NCBI GenBank assembly: GCA_036502105.1
Contig: DASXZE010000058.1
Coordinates: 1 to 10,504 of the forward strand
Length of the DNA stretch: 10,504 nucleotides
Source: Angelobacter sp036502105
Lineage (GTDB): Bacteria; Acidobacteriota; Terriglobia; Terriglobales; Acidobacteriaceae
Direction: 5' to 3'
Below, piece after piece: positions 7,063 to 10,504 of this stretch (within the stretch, counting starts at the first letter, position 1; each line of letters begins with the position of its first letter). Below the pieces are notes generated by a model that did not search any database, was not told the DNA's origin, and was given only the letters and a program-made list of their open reading frames with translations. A program made the position numbers and the translations under genes.

Positions 7063-7095
7063 AAAGCTAGCTTTGCGCAAGCAGGATTGTCAATC
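7063..7095 (-). promoter_or_regulatory. Candidate promoter/operator of the small histidine-rich gene
   Basis: On the minus strand a perfect TTGACA (7093-7088) lies about 60 bases before the start codon. Seventeen bases further on, where a -10 box should be, there is a poor hexamer inside a perfect 12-base palindrome, AAAGCTAGCTTT (7063-7074). The overlapping 8-base palindrome TTGCGCAA (7073-7080) follows, and the -35 box itself lies in GATTGTCAATC (7085-7095, 5-bp arms). A good -35, a weak -10 and overlapping symmetry fit a regulated promoter. No regulator can be named. Confidence 0.4.
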
Positions 7096-7193
7096 AACAA
7101 TACCGCTCATCCGGAAGTCCAGCACCTTTTGGGATAACAGCCCGGCAGCCTGCAAATATGCACCTGCGATACCTACGTAAGGTGATTGCTGGC

Positions 7194-7223
7194 TTGTATT
7201 GCAGCAGCTTTTCATCGGATAAT
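7194..7223 (+). promoter_or_regulatory. Candidate promoter of the crotonase-family gene
   Basis: TTGTAT (7194-7199) and GATAAT (7218-7223) are separated by 18 bases, about 40 bases before the chosen ATG at 7263. The -10 box matches consensus at five of six positions and the -35 box at only three. Its position downstream of 7158 argues against the longer reading frame that begins there. Confidence 0.35.
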
Positions 7224-7262
7224 CACGCTTCGCGTCCCCATGAAATATTGATTGAGGTAATT

Positions 7263-8093
7263 ATGGCCACAAAGCCCGTGCAAGAAGCGGAAACAGACCT
7301 GACCGGCGACACACGAGGACCGGTACAGGCTTATAAGTACGTTCTGTTTGAAGTGATTGACTCCATTGCGCGGCTCACGCTGAACCACGCGCCGCACAAC
7401 GTGCTTACCGTGCCCATGATGAAAGAAATGGCGGAAGCCATTGAGAGCCTTAACGGACGCTCAGATGTAAAAGCTATTTTGCTGCAATCGTCACAGCAGG
7501 CGTTTTCCGCGGGCATCTCACTGGAAGATTCGCGGCCGGACCGCGTGTTCCAGACGCTGGACGCATTTACCCGCGTCTTCCAGGCAATGGTTGATATCTC
7601 AAAGCCTGTAGTCGTAGTGGTGAACGGGCCGGCCATTGGCGCAGGATCAGAGCTGGTAGGTTTTGCCGACGTGGTATTGGCGACGCCCAAAGCAAAGTTC
7701 GCGCAGCCGGAAGTAAAGCTGGGCGTGTTTCCACCGTTTGCGGCCGTAATGTTGCCGCAGTTGATTGGCACCAAGAAAACATATGAACTGATTCTTACCG
7801 GTGAAGCGCTCTCTGCTGAAGAAGCTCTTAACTTTGGCTTTGTGAACCGTGTGGTTCCTGAAGCTGAACTGCAAAAACATGTAGATACGCTGATTGCAAG
7901 AATTTCAGAATTCAGCGGCCCGGTGCTGGAAGTGACCAAGCGCGTAATCAGCAATTCGGTGGGACGTCCGCTGAAAGAGGCGATGAAGACCTCACAGGAC
8001 CTCTACCTCAACGAACTGATGAGCCTGGAAGATGTGCAGGAAGGTCTGCGCGCCGTGATTGAGAAACGCAAACCGGTGTGGAAGAATAAGTAG
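7263..8093 (+). CDS. Enoyl-CoA hydratase/isomerase (crotonase) family protein
   Basis: The 276-residue protein has the crotonase fold landmarks. The first oxyanion-hole loop is AFSAGISL (80-87), the second GPAIGAGSELV (122-132). Two glutamates, E130 and E150 (in FAQPEVKLG), are spaced as the catalytic pair E144/E164 of rat enoyl-CoA hydratase. Where ordinary hydratases read PGxGG after the second glutamate, this one reads GVFPPFAAVMLP (154-165). With the N-terminal NVL...MM pattern (46-53), this recalls cyclohexa-1,5-dienecarbonyl-CoA hydratases; that is memory-based and tentative. The product should be a cytoplasmic CoA-thioester hydratase or isomerase. The frame is open from 7158, but the ATG at 7263 is preferred. 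It has GAGG five bases upstream, and the 35 residues before it look non-conserved. No other beta-oxidation gene is adjacent. Confidence 0.92.
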   Translation: MATKPVQEAETDLTGDTRGPVQAYKYVLFEVIDSIARLTLNHAPHNVLTVPMMKEMAEAIESLNGRSDVKAILLQSSQQAFSAGISLEDSRPDRVFQTLDAFTRVFQAMVDISKPVVVVVNGPAIGAGSELVGFADVVLATPKAKFAQPEVKLGVFPPFAAVMLPQLIGTKKTYELILTGEALSAEEALNFGFVNRVVPEAELQKHVDTLIARISEFSGPVLEVTKRVISNSVGRPLKEAMKTSQDLYLNELMSLEDVQEGLRAVIEKRKPVWKNK

Positions 8094-8106
8094 CTTACTT
8101 TTTCAC

Positions 8107-8267
8107 ATTCCGAGCGGAGCGAGGAATCCCTATCAATATCCGAGCTTACCTGGCGACGAATCAACGCGAATCAAAATCATTCGCGTTTAATGCATATCGC
8201 GGCTTGATCTTTCGTTAGCCTTCAAAATCATCAAAACTGATAGGGATCCCTCACTGCGCTCGGGATT
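8107..8267. repeat. 161-bp inverted-repeat element between convergent genes
   Basis: The left arm (8107-8135) and the reverse complement of the right arm (8238-8267) match at 25 of 29 aligned bases, with a shared ATCCCTATCA at the inner ends. The 102-base centre holds a second, perfect hairpin: AACGCGAAT (8163-8171) and ATTCGCGTT (8179-8187) with a 7-base loop. The right arm also contains the perfect palindrome AGGGATCCCT (8242-8251). No open frame is evident inside. It fills nearly the whole gap between two convergent genes. A dispersed miniature element (MITE- or BIME-like) or a bidirectional terminator are both possible. No target-site duplication is obvious. Confidence 0.75.
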
Positions 8268-8275
8268 ACAGAAAC

Positions 8276-9376
8276 CTACAGATTCTTCACTAAAAACCTG
8301 ATCATGTGATAACCGTCAAGATACTTGAACGGCGTTTCGCCCGTGGTGTAGTGTCCGCAGGGAAGGACGACGGTTTTTAGATCTGCGCCGTGTCCGCGGA
8401 AGCCGGCTTCTGCCTGGCGCGAAAGCTCCGGCAAAAACGTAAGATCATAACGCGCATAGATCAGCAGGTTCTTTTTGGGATAGCGCGCGAATTTATCAAA
8501 GTAAGCCATGGGGCTTACGCATTTCCAGGATTGCCGCAGACTTTCCAGGGTGATGCCGTCGCGCTCCAGACCTTCACGCACATGGCGCGTGGACTGGCCG
8601 GTCCAGACTACGTCCGCCATGTAGGTTGAAGCGTGGTTGAAGACGTTCACTTTCACCCGCGGATCATGCGCGGCCGCGAGGAATGAATAACACGATCCCA
8701 GACTGGTGCCCACAATGCCGATGCTCTCTTTACCCTGCGAGATGAGCCAGTCAATGCAGGAACGCACATCAATCACGGCCTGACGGGCTGCGTCCAGGGT
8801 GCGGCAGATGTTGGGAGAAACGGCGTAGTCTGAGCGTGCGATCTCCTGCGGCCGGCGAATGTCATGGTATGGCTTGCTCAGGCGCAACATGGAAATGCCG
8901 AAGCGATTCATGATGGGGCCGAGCGCGTTATAGGCGATGCCGTTGGCGTTCCAGTGCGGCAGCACAATCACGGCGCGTTTGCCTTCGGCGGGAAACCAGC
9001 GCGCGTTCACCAGATCATTGACCGGATACGGCGTGGGCGCAGCCGAGGTGAACCGCAGAAAAGTTCCGTTGCCGTCGGGAACTTTGTCGCTGGCGTTGCT
9101 GCCCGTGGCAAAAAGCTCGATCTTGCGCGTCTCAAGGCGGAAGTCTTCAGGAGTTTTGTAGGCGAAAAATTCGTCGCTGTGGGCGACGATGCGGTCATTC
9201 AACTCGTGCAGGTAGCTTTCAAAGCCCTGCTCTGAGCTGGGGAAGTTGCCGTTAACCAGCGGCCAACGCCGTGCCCAGTCCATACCCCATTCCATTGGGC
9301 GAACGATTCGATTTGTATCGCGCGTGGTGAGACGGGTCTCCCATGCGTACATCCATTTTCTATAAAGGCTGGCCAT
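8276..9376 (-). CDS. Alpha/beta hydrolase (ABHD18-like)
   Basis: The 366-residue protein is an alpha/beta-hydrolase. The nucleophile elbow is G223-T-S225-L-G227, preceded by a hydrophobic strand (SIGIV). The likely acid is D311 in IYARYDLTFLP and the likely histidine H342 in LPCGHYTTGETPF. An HWNANG segment (141-146) after the strand VIVLP fits an oxyanion-hole region. The long N-terminal part (1-125), with several Trp and Arg residues, is outside the core fold. No signal peptide is seen, so it is probably cytoplasmic. The arrangement resembles the ABHD18 group of poorly characterised hydrolases, an assignment from recall. The substrate is unknown. The ATG at 9376 has no ribosome site at proper spacing. 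The gene is divergent from the MurF-like gene and convergent with the crotonase-family gene. Confidence 0.85.
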   Translation of the reverse strand: MASLYRKWMYAWETRLTTRDTNRIVRPMEWGMDWARRWPLVNGNFPSSEQGFESYLHELNDRIVAHSDEFFAYKTPEDFRLETRKIELFATGSNASDKVPDGNGTFLRFTSAAPTPYPVNDLVNARWFPAEGKRAVIVLPHWNANGIAYNALGPIMNRFGISMLRLSKPYHDIRRPQEIARSDYAVSPNICRTLDAARQAVIDVRSCIDWLISQGKESIGIVGTSLGSCYSFLAAAHDPRVKVNVFNHASTYMADVVWTGQSTRHVREGLERDGITLESLRQSWKCVSPMAYFDKFARYPKKNLLIYARYDLTFLPELSRQAEAGFRGHGADLKTVVLPCGHYTTGETPFKYLDGYHMIRFLVKNL

Positions 9377-9380
9377 GAAT

Positions 9381-9410
9381 ATTGTATGAGTTCGCTCCGT
9401 CTATTCTAAA
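9381..9410 (-). promoter_or_regulatory. Candidate promoter of the alpha/beta hydrolase, possibly leaderless
   Basis: On the minus strand, TTTAGA (9410-9405) and TACAAT (9386-9381) are 18 bases apart, matching consensus at four and five positions. The -10 box ends only four bases before the ATG at 9376, so transcription would begin at or next to the start codon. That would explain the missing ribosome site. Confidence 0.35.
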
Positions 9411-9514
9411 TGATTGAGAGTACTTTTCTGGTGCTTGGGCGGTAATGTGTGGAGGAAATCCCGTACACTGATTTGGCTACGCGCCGTGCCGGGCGTGCAT
9501 ACCGGAGTAAGCCT

Positions 9515-10504
9515 TTGATTCCGACAAAACTTGATCGTATAGCGCGTGAGGTTGGTGGCGAATTGCTTGGCGCTTCTGCGTTGGCCGCCATTGACCGCGT
9601 CTGTACAGACTCGCGCGGCGCTTCTCCGGGGGCATTGTTTGTTGCGCTCAGAGGGCAGCATGCAGATGGCCATCGTTTTCTTGCAGATGCTTTCCGCAAT
9701 GGCGCTACTGCGGCGTTGGTGGCTCAAGATAAGTTGAGCAGCGTGACGCTGAATCCGGACTGGAAGGTGATTGCTGTGGCTGATCCTCTGCGCGGACTGC
9801 AAGCTCTGGCGCGGCGGCATCGGCAGGAATATTTTGCGCGCGTGCTGGCGATTACCGGCAGCAATGGCAAGACGATCGTAAAAGATGCGTTGAAAAGTTT
9901 GCTGGCTGGCAGAGAGGTGCTGGCATCGCCGGGAAGTTACAACAGCCAGCTTGGATTGCCGCTGGCCGTGCTATCGGCGGAGAAGCCGGAAGCGCTGGCG
10001 ATTCTTGAGGTCGGCATTTCTGCGCCGGGAGAGATGGCGGCGCTCGAAGAAATCGCGCGGCCGACGTATGGAATTCTTACCAACATTGGGCTGGCGCACT
10101 TTGCCGCGTTTGGCAGCCGCGAAGCCATTGCACGCGAAAAGATGAAACTCTTTGAGCGCATTCCGCAAGAGGGATGGCTGTTGTTGCCAGCGGACGAGCC
10201 TACGGTGGATGAAGCTGCGCGGAGAATGCAGTGCCCTATTTATCGAGTTGGCGATGAGAGTGGCAACGCGGGCATTAGCAAAGATCAGGCGCTCGCACTC
10301 AAGCATGTTTCTTTCAGTGAGGATGGCCAGCTGCTGGAGCTGAGCGCAGCTTCACAAGGCACAAGAAGCGTGCGGGTGAAGACGCGGTCGCCGGAGATCA
10401 TTGCCGATCTGCGCATTGCCGCTACGGCTGCGCACCTGTTAGGCGTGCCGCTGGAGGAAATTGCTGCGGCTCTGGACAATTACACGCCAACGTCAACCCG
10501 CATG
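9515..10504 (+). CDS. murF: MurF-type ligase, 5' part, probably the MurF half of a MurF/alanine racemase fusion
   Basis: The gene is cut by the window edge after 330 codons. MurF joins D-Ala-D-Ala to UDP-MurNAc-tripeptide using ATP. An N-terminal MurF domain (1-100) carries TDSRGASPGALFVALRG (31-47). The ATP loop is ITGSNGKT (113-120), followed by I121 where ordinary MurF has Thr. Then come SPGSYNSQLGLPLAVL (138-153), LEVGISAPGEM (164-174), TNIGLAHFAAFGS (189-201) and AREKMKLF (206-213), with K209 as the likely carbamylated lysine. GSNGKTIVK, SYNSQ.G.PL and GIS.PGEM are what I recall from bifunctional MurF/alanine racemase proteins. The usual HN..NA.AA signature is replaced by RSPEIIADLRIAATAA (291-306). 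The start is TTG at 9515, with GGAG (9504-9507) seven bases upstream; a GTG at 9449 is possible but would add unaligned residues. It is not inside a cell-wall gene cluster here. Confidence 0.88.
   Translation, partial: MIPTKLDRIAREVGGELLGASALAAIDRVCTDSRGASPGALFVALRGQHADGHRFLADAFRNGATAALVAQDKLSSVTLNPDWKVIAVADPLRGLQALARRHRQEYFARVLAITGSNGKTIVKDALKSLLAGREVLASPGSYNSQLGLPLAVLSAEKPEALAILEVGISAPGEMAALEEIARPTYGILTNIGLAHFAAFGSREAIAREKMKLFERIPQEGWLLLPADEPTVDEAARRMQCPIYRVGDESGNAGISKDQALALKHVSFSEDGQLLELSAASQGTRSVRVKTRSPEIIADLRIAATAAHLLGVPLEEIAAALDNYTPTSTRM

Noticed and set aside
7158..7262. Longer start for the crotonase-family gene
   Set aside because: The 35 extra residues do not resemble the family. 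A promoter-like pair lies inside this stretch, and the ATG at 7263 has GAGG at good spacing.
7331..7954. Minus-strand open frame of 207 codons opposite the crotonase-family gene
   Set aside because: It is fully antisense to a well-supported gene, and its Ser/Thr-rich translation resembles nothing recognisable.
9401..9820. Minus-strand open frame of 139 codons across the MurF start
   Set aside because: It overlaps the strongly supported MurF coding sequence on the opposite strand and shows no protein features.

Overview
The window is an ordinary-looking stretch of bacterial chromosome, moderately GC-rich by eye, with dense protein-coding genes on both strands and short gaps. Secreted redox proteins, a PQQ-type sugar dehydrogenase lipoprotein, a LolA-like secreted protein, frequent GTG/TTG starts and the style of the intergenic inverted repeat all recall Acidobacteriota. 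That assignment is an impression from family resemblance, not a proven placement. I see no rRNA, tRNA, CRISPR array, integrase, transposase or phage gene.

Left part (1-4267), cell-envelope proteins. A minus-strand pair encodes a secreted cupredoxin (1177-1836) followed 47 bases later by a di-heme cytochrome c peroxidase/MauG-family protein (8-1129), plausibly an electron-transfer couple. After a gene-free gap of about 300 bases comes a minus-strand secreted LolA-like protein (2138-2914). It is divergent from a plus-strand lipoprotein of the PQQ-dependent glucose/sorbosone dehydrogenase family (3092-4267).

Middle part (4304-7026), minus strand. rpiB, a GNAT acetyltransferase and glyA form a probable operon: rpiB and the acetyltransferase overlap by one base, and glyA follows after 66 bases. 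Upstream lies a separate small gene for a secreted histidine-rich helical protein (6769-7026). It has its own rho-independent terminator (6657-6682), a 14-bp triplicated repeat abutting its stop codon, and a palindrome-rich upstream region.

Right part (7263-10504). A plus-strand crotonase-family gene (7263-8093) converges on a minus-strand alpha/beta hydrolase (8276-9376). The 182-base gap between them is almost filled by a 161-bp inverted-repeat element. Divergent from the hydrolase, a MurF-type ligase begins at a TTG (9515) and runs off the window. Its motifs look like the MurF half of the MurF/alanine racemase fusions rather than ordinary MurF.

No complete novel defence or mobile system is visible. 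The points most worth checking are the fusion-type MurF, the amicyanin-like copper site beside a MauG/CcP-family gene, and the inverted-repeat element.
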